DNA of 64,000 nt from Amoebidium appalachense (GCA_963693365.1 CAVNZM010000003.1:11284001-11348000), one strand, 5' to 3'. Counted from the first letter of the stretch, positions 12,406 to 25,496 are shown. Notes: generated from the letters alone by a model not told the origin. Numbers and translations: made by a program.

Positions 12406-13464
12406 ATGTCTGATCAGCCAGCCCGTCCCAGGCCCCGTGGCCTTAAGCGCAGTGCAAAGGGTAGGCACCGACCCCCCCCCCCCCCCCCCCCCTCCCCCCT
12501 CTCTCCCCCCACTCCCTCCCCGCTGACAAAATAAGAAATCATGAGTCTCCCATTTACTCCAACCTTTCAAGAGAAGAAAAAAGACAGGATGCAGACAACA
12601 TAACTACTTGTTAGGTAGATGCTCCGGCTGGGCCGAAAGGGCCCGAAACTCAGCTAGTCATGCAGTCGTTTCAATACTAAATTACGGGGGGATTACTGGA
12701 GAACAATCGAAAGGTTCACTTCATTCACCTTGAACTTCATCCACCTGACAAGCACCCCCCCCCCCCCCCCCCCTCCATCCCCCCGTCTCCCCCCAGCAAG
12801 CACACACCACCACCATCACCGTCTCACCTCTACCACCCCCCCCCCCCCCCCCCCCCCCTCTGCCAACCCCACTTGTCCCACCCGTCCACTACCTTCCCGC
12901 TTCTCCTTACAAACCTTTCATTAGTGAATCCCCCCCCCCCCCCCCCCCCCCCCCCGGCCCCCTCACACACACACACACACACACGCACACACACACACCA
13001 CCACCACCAACATAGTCCATTTTATTACCATATACTCCCCACTCATCACGACTAACCAGCATCCCATCTTCACCCTTCATTCCTGTTTCCACACACAGCG
13101 GAACCTGAGGAGGAGGTAAAACCTACAAAAAGCGCACGTGTGGAACATGAGACTGGGGAGGGGCCCATCCACACGGAGGCGCTTGCTTTGCCGGAGGAGG
13201 TACAGGGGGAAGAAGATGACGAGAGGGACGTGTTTACTCTCTATGCTAGCGGGCTTACACAGGCAGGTGGGTGGTTTTTGATTTTAGGTTTTTTTTTTTT
13301 TTGTTTTTTCCTTTTCTTTTCTTCATTTTTTTGATTCCCCCCCCCCCCCCCCGCCCGTCTTCTCCTCTTTTTTTTTGTTTGGGGTGAGGGGGAAGGGGGG
13401 GGGAGGGCGGGGGGAGGAAAGTGGGAGAGGAGGAGGACCTTTTTTTGGGGGGGGGGGGGGGGGG

Positions 13465-13496
<32 letters not shown>

Positions 13497-14155
13497 TATG
13501 GTTGTGTTGTTTTGTGTCCAGGATGGATTTATTATGGACAGACGATCGTTTGTGGGAGCTTTACACTTTATCATATGTTTATTCGAGTACCGTTATTGTG
13601 ACTGTCATTGTCCAATCTGTAATTATTACTTGTTATTAGTATTCGTATGATTTTATATTATCTCTTTTCTTTTTCTTTTTCTTTCTTTCTTTTCTTTTTT
13701 TTTGGGGGGAGGGGGGGGACGGGGGGGGCACACACACACACGCACACGCACGTACACACACACACACACATACACACACAACAAAACCACAATCACACCA
13801 CCACCACCACCACCACTGCGCCATTCCACACACGAGAAAAAAAAAAACAAAGAAGAAGAAGAAGAAAAGAGAAAAAAAAAGTGAGTGCCACCAACGAGAA
13901 AGAATACACATCTTTTAGCAGAGCTGCCCTAAAGCCAAGCGAACAAGCCAGCAAGCAGACAAGCAGAAAAACTAGCAAACGCATTAATGACATATTTCAA
14001 CGCAAGAATAACTTCACATGTTGACCAATCAAAACACAGCCAAGGGTAACGATGAGGTAGCACGCAAGTTCCTTGAAGGGGTGGTGCATGAACTCATGTC
14101 TGAGCTGGAAAGAAACGAAACCCTGCCGAACGTGAGTGTAAACCTTTCTCCCCCC

Positions 14156-14186
<31 letters not shown>

Positions 14187-14449
14187 AAAAAAAAAAAACC
14201 GCGTGCACCTCCCCCCCCCCCCCCCCCCTACCCCCTTCCCTAACCCCCCCCCCCCCCTTCCCCTCCCCCTGTCCCCGCGGCCCCTCTCCGCCCCTGTGTC
14301 TGTGGCCTGAAAGGTTGGCTTTTTTATCCTTTCTCTCCATGCTTTCTTTCACACCTTATTCTCTATTCAGTGGTTTATTTGCGCCAGGTGGGTAGGCGCG
14401 AGAAGGGGGGAGGGGTGTGTGTGTGTGTGGTGGTGGTGGTGGTGGGGGT

Positions 14450-14483
<34 letters not shown>

Positions 14484-14891
14484 AGGTATTGGTGTGTGGG
14501 TGTGTGTGTGGGTGTTGTTGGGTGTGGGTGTGGATGTGTGTGGGTGTGTATGGTTGTAAGATGGTGCGGAAGATAGAAGGGAGAGGGGGGCTCTTTGTGA
14601 TACATTTTTATAGGGTTATATTCCAGGGCAAGAATGGCCTCCTTCGTGTTGGGAAGCAGGAATTGGTTATGTGGGAGGGTGTGTGTGTTCCCCCTCCCCT
14701 TTTTTTTTCCTCTTTTTTTTTTTCTTTTCTTTTTTTCTTTTTTTTCTTTTCTTTTTTTTTGGGGGGGGGGCTGCTCACCATGCACATCCCATACCAACCT
14801 TCTCTTTCATTGACCTGAAATGTACTCCTTCGGCCGCCTTGCCCTCCCTCCCCCTTCCCCTCCCCCCCCCCCCCCCCCCCTCCCCCCCCCC

Positions 14892-14922
<31 letters not shown>

Positions 14923-14968
14923 CCAGCCCCCCACCAACAGAAAAGAGAAGGGTCGGAGAGGGGACGAG

Positions 14969-15002
<34 letters not shown>

Positions 15003-16129
15003 TCATACAGATAGCTTTTAGCCCAACAACCTTGAAACGGACTTAACTGGAGTCTCATTTGAGTGTAGGTTTGTTATTTTTAACATAACTTATGTTTCCT
15101 TTTTTGGACAGGATCGGCTGCAGCTATTGGGCAACACATGGGTGCAGATCGGCCATCTGATTGGTGACTGGGAGCACGTGGCACGGGGAGTGGCCCACTT
15201 AAAGGAGGCTTTGGAATCGGATACCGGGTCGGGTCAGGAATCGAAAGATAGCGACCCGGAAACAAGCAGGGAGGGGATTAGACAGAGGCTGATGATGGAT
15301 TGTGCCGTGGCTACGTTGGGAATGGTGGGTGGAGTGTGTGTGTGTGTGTGGAGGGGGGGGGGGGGGGGGGGGGGGGTTGTGTGTGTAGCGACGGCGGCCG
15401 CGGTCAGGGGAGGGGGGGGGGGGGAGAACGGAGGCTGGCGACAGGGGAGGGGGGGGGGGGGGGGGGGGGTTGTATGCGTGTGTGTGTGGGTGTGTGCGTG
15501 TGTGTCTGTGTCTGTGTGTGTATCTGTGTGTGTCCGTGTGTGTGCATATCTGTGCGTGGGGCTGTGGTTCTTATCATTTCCATATACGGTGTTGAATAGT
15601 TAGCTCTGCGTGATCCGATTTGCCATATAGTTATACCGTGCCAACCAATTACTCCAATCCTCCCCCCCCCCCCCCCCCCCCCCCACATATATATACACAC
15701 ACACACATATTTCTCTCTCCTTTTTTTTTCTTGCTTTCCCCTCTTTTCCCTGTTTCTTTCTTTCTATATCTTTGTTTCCTTCCTACTTCTTCCTTCCTTT
15801 ATATATTTATTCATGTATTTGTTAGGTGATGTATACTTTTTACTTGTTTGTTTATAAATTTGTTTGTTTAACTTATTTATATTTCAATTCATTCATTCAT
15901 TAAATTTATTTATTTATCTAATGTTTTGTTTATATACCACCATCCCCCCCCCCCCTTTCCCCCGTTTGCAGTACCGGCTCCGACGCCAACCGCGCCCAGA
16001 TCACGATAATGAGGATGAGCCAAGCATGGAAGTTGAGTCAGAGGAGACAGAGGCAGTGACTGGGGCAGAGAGGTGGATCGAAGTTGCCTTGAAACTGAAT
16101 TGCTCTGCTGACCAAGTATTTTTGCCCCT

Positions 16130-16163
<34 letters not shown>

Positions 16164-16408
16164 CCACACACACACACACCCAAGAGCACCAATATCCCCT
16201 TCAACCCGACTTGCCCCCTCCCCCCCCCCCCCCCCCCCCCCCCCCCTCCTTCTTTCCCTGAGGATAGGCTGTGGTTGTTATGCATACTCTTTGTGGTTTG
16301 TAGTCTGCATGTGTCCGCTATGAACGTGTGCTAGTACTCCATAACACATCCTAGCCCTCCCCCCCTCCCCCCCCCCCCCCCCAAACGCCTCCTTTCCGTC
16401 TTCCGTCT

Positions 16409-16440
<32 letters not shown>

Positions 16441-17033
16441 CGGGTCCGGTCCCTTTTTCTCTCCGCCCTTTGTCATTATTTTAACACACACGCTCACCTA
16501 ACCAAGAAACATGTGCTCCTTATCACAACTTCGGGCGCACCTGCATGCACACATTCAGACTCGTGCACGCACGCACGCACACACACACACACACACACTT
16601 TGTGGCACACACATGCACGTGAACATGCACAGCATGCAAGCGGCCCCTTGTACGCACACGTGCACACACACACACACACAAAAAAAAAATACACACACCC
16701 CGATCCTGATTGGATAAAAATCAGGAGGCACGTCAATCCCTATTGGCCGAGGCAGCATCCAGCATGCACCAGTACGCCCAGACCCTCCCCCCGGCCCAGC
16801 TCAGACACTATGCACAGTCGGCGGCAAAACTCTACAGGGACGCCTTAAAAAGTAATCATCGTATGCCTTAGGGGCATTTTTTAAAACTATTAGTGTCATG
16901 AATGTCATATGGTGGGTACTCGTAGAAGAATAGAAGGTACCCTTCTTGTCTCTTCTTTGTTGTGCCGTACTTCTTTGCCTTCTTCTTTAGCTTAAGGTGG
17001 AGCGTGATGGGAGAGAGGGGAGGGGGAAGGGGG

Positions 17034-17068
<35 letters not shown>

Positions 17069-17271
17069 CTTGCAAATGGGGCGGGGGGAAAGGGGGATCT
17101 GATGTATTTTTGTCCATATCTTTCCTATTCAATCTGATAATTTCTCTAAACTGCAGCGAAGGAAACTACGGAGGGTCAAGTGAGTCTCGGGCGGTGTCTG
17201 GTGGATGCGGCAGAGACGGTGAGGGATACACCGCAGGTGGAGGGGGAGATGGTCACGGGCTTGCTGACTGA

Positions 17272-17368
<97 letters not shown>

Positions 17369-17379
17369 ATTTTTTTTTT

Positions 17380-17410
<31 letters not shown>

Positions 17411-18498
17411 GGGGGGGTCGCTTCATTCCTTTTCCCCACCTCTTTTTTTTCCTTCTTTTTTCCCTTTCCTTTTCTTTCCTTTTTTTCTTGTGTGAGAAGG
17501 TATGAAGAGAAAAGGGTGGGGGGGACGGGGAGGGAGGGTGAGAGGGATCGAGCGAGGGGGAAGTAGGTGGCTGGGGAGGGGGGAAAGAGAGAGAGAGATA
17601 GGGGGGGGGGGGGGGGAGGGAGAGAGAGAGAAAGAGGGAGGGGGGGAGGGAGGGAGAGCGAGAGGGAGGGAGGGAGGAAGTGTGGTATTGGGTGGGTGGG
17701 TAAGTGAATGGGCGGGGAGGAGGGGGGGGGGAGGGGGGGTAAAAGTAGGCACATTCACCTGATTTTTCTAGCCATACTGACCAATTATACTGCAGCCCAG
17801 GATGTTTTGACAGCAGCAGTCTCCCAGCTAAGTGCTGATGACGACAATGATGCTGAGACTCTGACGGACGTGCATAAGATGGTGGGTGTACGCTCTGCAG
17901 ACTACATTATGAGCTTATCAAAGGGCATATTTGGTTGCCCCTTAGTGGGCAAAACCCAAGCAATACTCGCTTCTTCTTGTTTGGCCTTGTCCCCCCCCCC
18001 TCCCCCCCCCCCCTCCCCCCCCTCCACCCTTCTCTAACCCCTTTCTCCCCATCCATCTCGTCATGTTTAAAGTTGGAGTAAATTTCGGTAAGTTTTTTTT
18101 CGGTACAGAGTCGGGTGTTGTAGAGGGCGGGTTGCATGATCTCTTTTCTTTCAGGCTGTTTCTTTATTCTACATCCTGTTGGTCTTGGTGTGCCCCCAGA
18201 AAGAAATTCTGGTTTGTCTCCCAGATGGGCTCTGCTTATTATGCATACTCTTTATGTATGGCTTGCATTCTGCATCGTGTTATCCGTTTGTTCTTGTGTA
18301 CTTCGTACTTTTTGACGCATTCAAAACCCCCCCCCCCCCCCCCCCCCCCCCCCTCCCCCCCCCTTCCCCCTGCCTGCGAGAAAGAATACCAACGTCCCGT
18401 ATTTTTGGACACACTCACACAAAACTCAAGTGTGTGGGTACTCTATTGAACTGTAGAACTGACGTGGTCGTGCTTACAACACACACACACACACACAC

Positions 18499-18544
<46 letters not shown>

Positions 18545-18779
18545 GCTCTCCGAGGTGTTCATGCATCTGGGTGACGTCGTGGCTGTTGGGGAGGACGACG
18601 ACGGCGACCAATCAGAAAGCAGTTCCTACTACCAGTCGGCATTTGACCATATTAGGAAAGCACGTGATTTGCGTCCGGATGTGGTACCTGAGGAGCTATT
18701 TGAAATGGTTAGGTCGGTGGCAGAGGGGGAAGAAGACTCAGAAGAGGAAGAGGGGGAAGAAGAGGGGGACGATGAATAG
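12406..18779 (+). CDS. Ett1/Nro1-like protein, 9 exons
   Basis: The exons are 12406-12460, 13099-13266, 14040-14131, 15112-15324, 15972-16115, 16725-16851, 17157-17273, 17796-17881 and 18546-18779 (TAG). All eight junctions agree in phase and give 411 residues. The N-terminus is basic (RPRPRGLKRSAK). An acidic stretch and a helix-rich body of TPR-like helices follow, for example NDEVARKFLEGVVHEL, LGNTWVQIGHLIGDWEHV and YYQSAFDHIRKARDLRPD. The tail is almost purely Glu/Asp. The RP-x-GL-x2-(A/S)AK start, the 'DE..x..VVHEL...LP' segment and the length (yeast Ett1 is about 412 residues) resemble the Ett1/Nro1 family, which in yeasts affects translation termination and the Ofd1 prolyl-hydroxylase pathway. 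NASP-like or other TPR proteins are alternatives. Gene structure is firm; the family call is moderate. Confidence 0.75.
17274..17367. repeat. (GT)47 beginning at a 5' splice site
   Basis: A perfect GT repeat starts with the donor GT of exon 7 of the Ett1/Nro1-like gene. It is followed directly by a T-run and a G-run of about 27. Confidence 0.95.
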
Positions 18780-19664
18780 GCACCACACGATCGCGAAGAC
18801 TCACATGTCAGCAATCCCCCCCCCCCCCCCCCCCCCGGTCCCTTCCTTCAATGAACTTTTCCCAAATGCATTCCTGTCTAGGCCCCTCTGCCCTGGGCCA
18901 CCCCTCCACCCTTCGTTTTATATACATCGAATGGTCGGACTCTTATAAGGTTTTTTTCGAGCTCGGGAGGGTCTGATATTGAAAGGAAGGAATGTAATGG
19001 AACTAATTTGAGTAGGATCCTCCCACTGCATCGTTTGAGTTGCTTCAAGTACCCTCGTGGTTCGCCCATGTATGTAATGCCTTTTGGGGGGGGGGGGGGG
19101 GGGGGGGGGGGGAGAACACACAGAAGGGGGGGGGGGGGGGGGGATAAACATGAAACATGGATATCAGTAACGGATTGTTAGCCGATATGGCGGTTCTACA
19201 AAACGTTTTCTCACAATTTAGCAAACTGTTTCGATATCCCTAACCAAAGCCCGTGGGCAAGCATTTGCATGACATCAATATCTTACAGAAGCAGTGTGCA
19301 TGTTCACATACGGAGCGTGTGCGTGCATGACTCGTTACCTGGTTCAGGCGCAGCATATGTCAAATATAAATAAGTACATGTGCGACTTTGTAAGTCAGCC
19401 ACATGCACACGATAATAAATAAAGCCATGTTGTTCATTGTATCGATATATCGCTGTACCCTGTAGTTAGAAGGTCTTCGAAGCACAGTGTGCCTTGTGAT
19501 CATAGTCTTGTGGGACGTGTATGCCATGAAGGATGCATGATCTTCGGACGTACTCGAGGCTGGGCAAACATGCTTACGTTCGCTTTCACATACACTGTGA
19601 GAGTTGGCAGTGGAGCTCGAGAATGCAGGTGGCGTGAGGAGCTTCGGAAGAGGAGCAGCAGCAG

Positions 19665-19704
<40 letters not shown>

Positions 19705-20301
19705 TGCAAGGCCTCCTTATCTATCCGGGCCTGGAAGCTGGTACGTCACGATCTGAAGCTGAATTCCGGGCCAGCCTGACCCGAAATGATCACCCATTCA
19801 AGCCTGTGAATTCCGAAAAAAAATGAGAGGTCTGTTCCGAAAATAGTAACAGGCTGGTTTTGGCGGGCAAATTGGCCAATCGCGTCGTTGGTAGCTGACA
19901 GTTGTTTACGTTTTCGGAACGGTTTTCCGACGTTTTTTGAGCCAGAACTTGTGTTGTTTCAAGCCGAGGATGAACAGAGCTGCCAACAACCTTGGCTCCC
20001 AACTGTGTTAGGCCACGTTTTCAGAAAAAAAATTTGTTACAAAATAGTAATAGTAGTAGTGTGTATGGCTGCCCTGAGTCGAACTGCGCAACTTCGCCTT
20101 CGGGCAGGAAAGGCACTGTTGCCGGTATATCATAGCCCAAGTATGATTCTAAGCAACCACGTGCAAAATGGGTGGCGGATTTTATATACCCTAAACTAAG
20201 TTGTTTTGCATGAAGAAAACCGACTCACGGAGAGTGGGGGGAGGGGGGGGGGGGAGAGGGGGAGGGGGGTAGCGGGAAGCAACTCAAACCCACTGGTGTT
20301 C

Positions 20302-20374
<73 letters not shown>

Positions 20375-21782
20375 ACCACCACCACCACCACCACCACCAC
20401 CCAGCTGACTCCTCCTAAAAATTTGGGTTGGCGCCTGGTTGGCTGGTCTATGTGTTTTTCTTCTTTCTCCCTTTGCACAGCTAACTGTGTGGTCTCCCGG
20501 TGTCCACCGCTCCATCCATCACTAGAGGTTGCTGTGCCCCCCCCCCCCCCCCCCCAAACACCCCACTCACAGTACTAGTCTCTTCTCCCTCCCGACCTTT
20601 TTCCTGCCCACTTACCAATTCCTTTCTAATAATAAATAGTGCTAAAACAAGTATATACACTTCAAACATGGCTTCTTACGCTTAAAGAGAGAGAGAGAGG
20701 GAGAGGGGAGGGAGGGAGCGAGAGAGAGTGAGTGAGAGGGAGAGGGAGGGAGAGAGAGAACTCTCGAGTATGTGGGTGGGTGGGGGGCTGGGTGGCTGAG
20801 TGGGTGTGCTGGCGTGTGGGTGTGCGGCGGGTGTGGGGGTGTGCGTGTCTTTTTTTAGGCCTTTTGTGTGTGTGTGTGCGTGCGTGTGTGACTGTGTTCA
20901 TGTCTGGGTGTGTTACGGTGTGGTTGTGTGTCCACTGTGCCAGCCGCGCCGGAGTCTGATGTTGTGCGTTAATGTGCTCTTTCTCTCCCTCAGTTCTTTG
21001 TTCTGTGCAAGAGCGAGAGCGTGTATATGGGTGTTTGTATGTGTGTGTGTGTGTGTGTGTGTGTGCCAGAGTCTTCCCCCCCCCCCCCCTCCCCCCTTCC
21101 CCTCCCCCCTTGAGCTCGCGCCACACCCACACCACCACCCATACCACTGCAACGCTGGTTGGCACACGCAACCACATGAGCTCCGCAGACGACACATTTA
21201 TATATATTTATGCATGTTTTTATGGGTGTTTGCGTGTGTAATATAATTATCTATGACGGGTTTAACCATGTCTCCTCTGGCGAGTCAGCGAGCCTCCGCG
21301 AAGAACTTTGCGTAGTCAGTGAGTATGACTTCGATAGGGCTGGGGCATCAAATCGATCCAAACCAGCCTGTTCCATTTTTGCAATCCGATTCGAGCCCTT
21401 CAGTTTCCAGGCCCGGATAGATAAGGAGTCCTGGAGGTCTTGCCCCCGCCCCCCCCTCCTCGGAGTTTGCCCGCCAAAAATTAACTTTAGGAAATTTTGA
21501 TTGGACTAGCCAGCGGAAAGAGTTTGGACAACGCGGCATATTCTTATTCGACAATTCTAACATAAAACGTCGATGATTGGTTTAGAGCCTTCTATGGAAT
21601 TCGGGATTTTGCTGCTCTTACGTGAGCAGGAAAATATTGATTGAACGAGAGTCATTCGTGCAAAATAGTGCGGCTCATTCGCTCGTCTCAGCATATAAAT
21701 TCTGTTGTCTTCCGTGAGCACACAAAACAAGTCAAAGTGGCAAAGCGAACAGGAAATAATTGAGGGGAAAAAAACGCTGAAA
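18780..21782. other. Intergenic region with a 24-bp inverted repeat and a 72-bp C-run
   Basis: No gene is supported. An exact 24-bp inverted repeat links 19713-19736 with 21405-21428. A second collinear pair (AACAGGCTGGTT near 19848 and its reverse complement at 21361) suggests decayed arms of a roughly 1.7-kb element. The longest homopolymer in the window, C72, is at 20303-20374, followed by (CCA)n. AATAAATAAA lies near 19411. A TATA box (ATATAAAT, about 21692-21699) sits about 85 bp before the SARAF ATG. Confidence 0.55.
20303..20374. repeat. 72-bp poly-C run followed by (CCA)n
   Basis: Uninterrupted C from 20303 to 20374, then CCA triplets to about 20400. Confidence 0.95.
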
Positions 21783-22695
21783 ATGACACACAGGAGATTA
21801 GCACAGCTAGCAGTTTTAGCCGCGGCAACATTGACATTGACACCTACGGGTGTATACGCCGGCTGGCAAAACCAAGGAAGACACACAGACAATCGTGTTC
21901 TGTTGCAGGATGTAGAAGCATTGACCCTTCGTAGCGGTGAATACACTACTGGCAGGAGATCATCACCTGTTCCTCAACTGAAGTGCATGGGAACGTACTG
22001 TGCGCATAAACCTGACACGGTCCGGTGCGTAAACAGCGGGTCCGATGGAAACGATGTGCAGTGGGAGTGTAAGGTGAGTTATTGTCCTCCTTTCTGTGGT
22101 TGTGGTTCCATATTCCTTCGATGTTTTCAAAGACCCACCTTTTATTGGAAAAGGAGGCCCTTTACTACTTGTAACTAGGCACATGGTTCTGTTGTGTTTT
22201 TATTACGCTTGGAGTTTCATTCTTTTGGTAGCGCAAGCGGTGCACAAATGAGGAGGAAGGGGGTTTGTCGAGTTTTGAGATCATTTGTTGCTTTTCCTTC
22301 CAATGATTTCTGTAGGCAGTGGTTGTGTTTGCTTATGGGTGCCTTTTAATGCCGGTGTCATAACGATTGTGTTCGTGTATTGCAAGTGCGATGTTCGTGT
22401 GTGTGTGTGTGTGTGGTGTGTATGTGTGAGAGTGTGTCTGCGCACGTGTTGTAATGACGTTGTGTGTTTTGTCTTACAGTTTTTCCAAGCTCGCACTGTG
22501 TGTGTGTACGTTCTGAGTTTTTCGTTGTTACAGGTGTTTAAATTTGTTCTGTGTGCCTTGGGGTGTTTTTTTTATTAAAAATTTGTTGTGTGCCGGTGCG
22601 GGTGTGTGTGTGTGTGTGCTGTGCCTGTGTGAGGGGGTGTGTGTGTGTCGGGGGAGGGAGGGAGGGGGGGGGGGGGGGGGGGGGGGGGGGTGGTT

Positions 22696-22747
<52 letters not shown>

Positions 22748-23747
22748 GGGGGGGAGGGGAGGGGGCTGAGGGGGGAGGTGGAGGGAGGAGGAAGAAAATG
22801 GTGCGCAGTGTGGGTAGAGAGGCTTGCAGGGGGAGGAGGCGGAAGGAGCCGGGGGTGCTTGGAAAAGAGAGGGAGGGGGGGGAGGGGGGAGGAGGCATGA
22901 GACCTATAATTGGCCTCCACTACCACTATCCATATACAAACATTTCTTTTTCGTATGTGCTCTCGTTTTTTGCTCTCTCTCCCCTGTGTCCATTTTTCCT
23001 AGGCTTGTCCCTCGTACCTCCCCCTCCCCCCCCACTCCTCCTCCCCACACACAAACACGCAAACACACAGAGATTTGCTTCAAACAGCCCCATTCTCTTT
23101 CGCTCTATTGACCTCTTACCCCTCGTGCTAACATTATTTCTTTAACAGGCGGACCTAGGTAGCGACTACAAATTTGGAAGCATGGACGTTATATGTGAGG
23201 GCTACGATTACCCGGACGACCCATATATTCTTAAAGGAAGCTGTGGACTCGAATACACGCTCGACTTAACGGAAGAGGGAAAACGGCGCAATTCGGGCCA
23301 ACATTCATGGACCGGTTCGAACTACAATCGAGTCGGGTCGGGCTATTCCGACTACTTAAACACGGATAGTTATTACAGCAGCACAAGCAATGGTTTTGGG
23401 TTGGGAAGTTTGCTTTGGTACGCGGTGGCTCTCGGAGCCATATACATGACCTGGCCGCTATTTTTATCCAAGATAGCACTCGGGTACCTCCTTTTTTCGA
23501 CGTTTTTCGGGTCGAATATTATCGGTTCGCTCTTTGGCCCGATTCTGTTTTTCGGCGCGATGGTTTGGTTTTTGAGGACGCTGACTTCGGGAGTAGTTGA
23601 TGGATCCGGATTTACCCCTGGTTACGGTGCACCTGGTTATGGTGGGATGGGTGGATGGGGGTGGGGTAACGGATTCGGATGGGGTAACGGGTGGGGTTGG
23701 CCTCGGTATGGCAGCAGCGGTTATGGTTATGGGTAAGTCATCGTTCC

Positions 23748-23797
<50 letters not shown>

Positions 23798-23807
23798 AAC
23801 CTTTCCC

Positions 23808-23838
<31 letters not shown>

Positions 23839-24117
23839 AAAAAAAAAAAAAAAAACTCGTGTTCGAGAATACACAAATGTTCGGAATGTGTGTAGGTGGT
23901 TGGGACCCCCCCCCCCCTCCCCCCTCCCCCCCCCCCCCCCCCCCCCCTCCACCCTACGTAGGCACATTCGCACACACATACACACACAGGCACACGTGCA
24001 CGCACATTCGCCATGCACTTATGTACACACTCGCGCGCGCGTGCGCGTGCGCGTGCACATACACACACACAACATGGCACATCTCCACCACCCCCAACAT
24101 CCACCAGATTTCCCCCC

Positions 24118-24149
<32 letters not shown>

Positions 24150-24465
24150 TTCTTCTTTATCTCTCCCTCCCTGCCCGCTCCCCACCTCCACCCGTTTGTT
24201 ACGTAAATTTTTTACCAAAGTTGTTTACTAATCATACTTCCTTCCATTCCCTTACAGGTCGTATGGCAATGACTTTTGGCGTGGTGCCGGGCTTGGTGGG
24301 CTGATGGGGTATGCGGCCGGGAGCTACAACAGACCGACCTACCGGGCCGGTGGGTGGGGTGGTGGGCCAATGGCATCAAGTTACTACGGCCCATCTACGC
24401 CATCTATGGGCGGTGGCAGCACTAGTAGGGAGGCTACGGGATATGCCGGCACCAGGAGACGCTAG
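21783..24465 (+). CDS. SARAF: SARAF, store-operated calcium entry regulator
   Basis: The exons are 21783-22073, 23149-23732 and 24258-24465 (TAG), giving 360 residues (the human protein has 339). The first ATG starts a clear signal peptide (about residues 1-24, ending near GVYAG). The luminal domain carries family hallmarks: VLLQDVEALTLRSGEYTT, PVPQLKCMGTYC, NDVQWECK, and across intron 1 DYKFG...ICEGYDYPDDPYILKGSCGLEY. Hydrophobic segments lie at about 185-203, 207-217 and 228-240; human SARAF has a single membrane span, so the extra hydrophobic stretch is unusual. A Gly/Trp/Tyr-rich cytosolic tail ends in TGYAGTRRR, matching the animal C-terminus. The family sits in the ER membrane and promotes slow inactivation of STIM/Orai calcium entry. 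Introns are phase 0 and 2; both donors are GTGAGT/GTAAGT and a CTAAC branch site lies near 23128. Confidence 0.95.
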
Positions 24466-24913
24466 ATTTAGCTATATTTGGGTGTGTGGTGCTATTTTAA
24501 TTATATGATTGGCGGGTGGGGTGGTGGGCCAATACATCAAGTTATTCTTTAAGCTCGGGATATGACGGGACTATATTAGGAGACGCTATATATAATTATA
24601 TTTGGATTTGGGGTGCTATTTTTTTATTATTATTATTATTATTTTTGATTCGGGGACGGTTTAGCAGTACGCTACAAGTACGGGATATAGGCGGGGACCA
24701 GGTTAAAGATGAATTCGGATTCAGGTTCTATGTTTGGATCAGTGTACATTTTTGAACACAGCCACTCAGCTAATAGGGAGGTAACAGGGCTTATTGGGTC
24801 ACTGTATGTAGGGGTCAGGAGACATTTTTGGTTGATGGAGTAGTTTTTTTGCAGCTTTAGTGTGTGAAGAGATTGAGCTGGGTGGGTTGGGTGGGTGGGA
24901 CGTTAACGATTAG

Positions 24914-24949
<36 letters not shown>

Positions 24950-25406
24950 GCTTGGGATGGAAAACAGGGATTTCGAAGTTTTGATGCACCTATTGTAGTT
25001 GAAAAGACCGAGGCCGGGGCAGTAGCTTTGGCATATAGAGTTGTTGTGCAAGCCTCGGTAATCCTGGTTAAAGAATTTTGAATTAGATTTGTTCTGGCTC
25101 GTTGGCGTACTGTTACGAGTTGAGTTTAGAATATGTGAATGAGTACTAAACAATTAGACGAAATACATAAAGTCTGATTTCGAGAAATTTAGCATGCGAA
25201 TCGTAGGTGCCGGCCGGCTGTAGTACAACAATGTTACATGGATGAAGGGTACGCAGCCCAAATTAAAACCGGCATGATAATCGGAATCAAAATGATCATG
25301 CCGATTGTTCTCTTATAATTCGTGAAAATTAAAGAAGTTGAAGTATATATGGTTTGGTTTGTTTGGCGCTCAACTTCACCACAAACGTGCACGTACGGCT
25401 AAGAAG

Positions 25407-25496
25407 ATGCAGTCCGAAGATGGGGAAATGAATTTTGTTGGGGATCAACTTAAGCCTAAGGGGTGGGCCATGGGGTTGGGTGAATGGAGCGGCTAG
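25407..25496 (+). other. Possible short ORF or first exon behind a TATA box
   Basis: A 29-codon frame (MQSEDGEMNF...GEWSG) starts 65 bp after GTATATATGG (about 25342). That is the same TATA-to-ATG spacing seen at SARAF and at the 61942 frame. No downstream exon can be joined to it, so it may be a remnant or chance. Confidence 0.2.

Noticed and set aside
14621-14674. Extra exon (GKNGLLRVGKQELVMWE) in the Ett1/Nro1-like gene
   Set aside because: It has a fair acceptor, but its donor leaves phase 1 while the next exon starts in phase 0; skipping it gives a fully consistent model.
20060-20155. tRNA gene on the minus strand
   Set aside because: A B-box-like AGTTCGACTC is present, but the T-stem and acceptor stem do not pair.
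22551-22900. Plus-strand Gly/Val/Cys-rich frames in SARAF intron 1
   Set aside because: They are products of G-runs and (GT)n within a confirmed intron.
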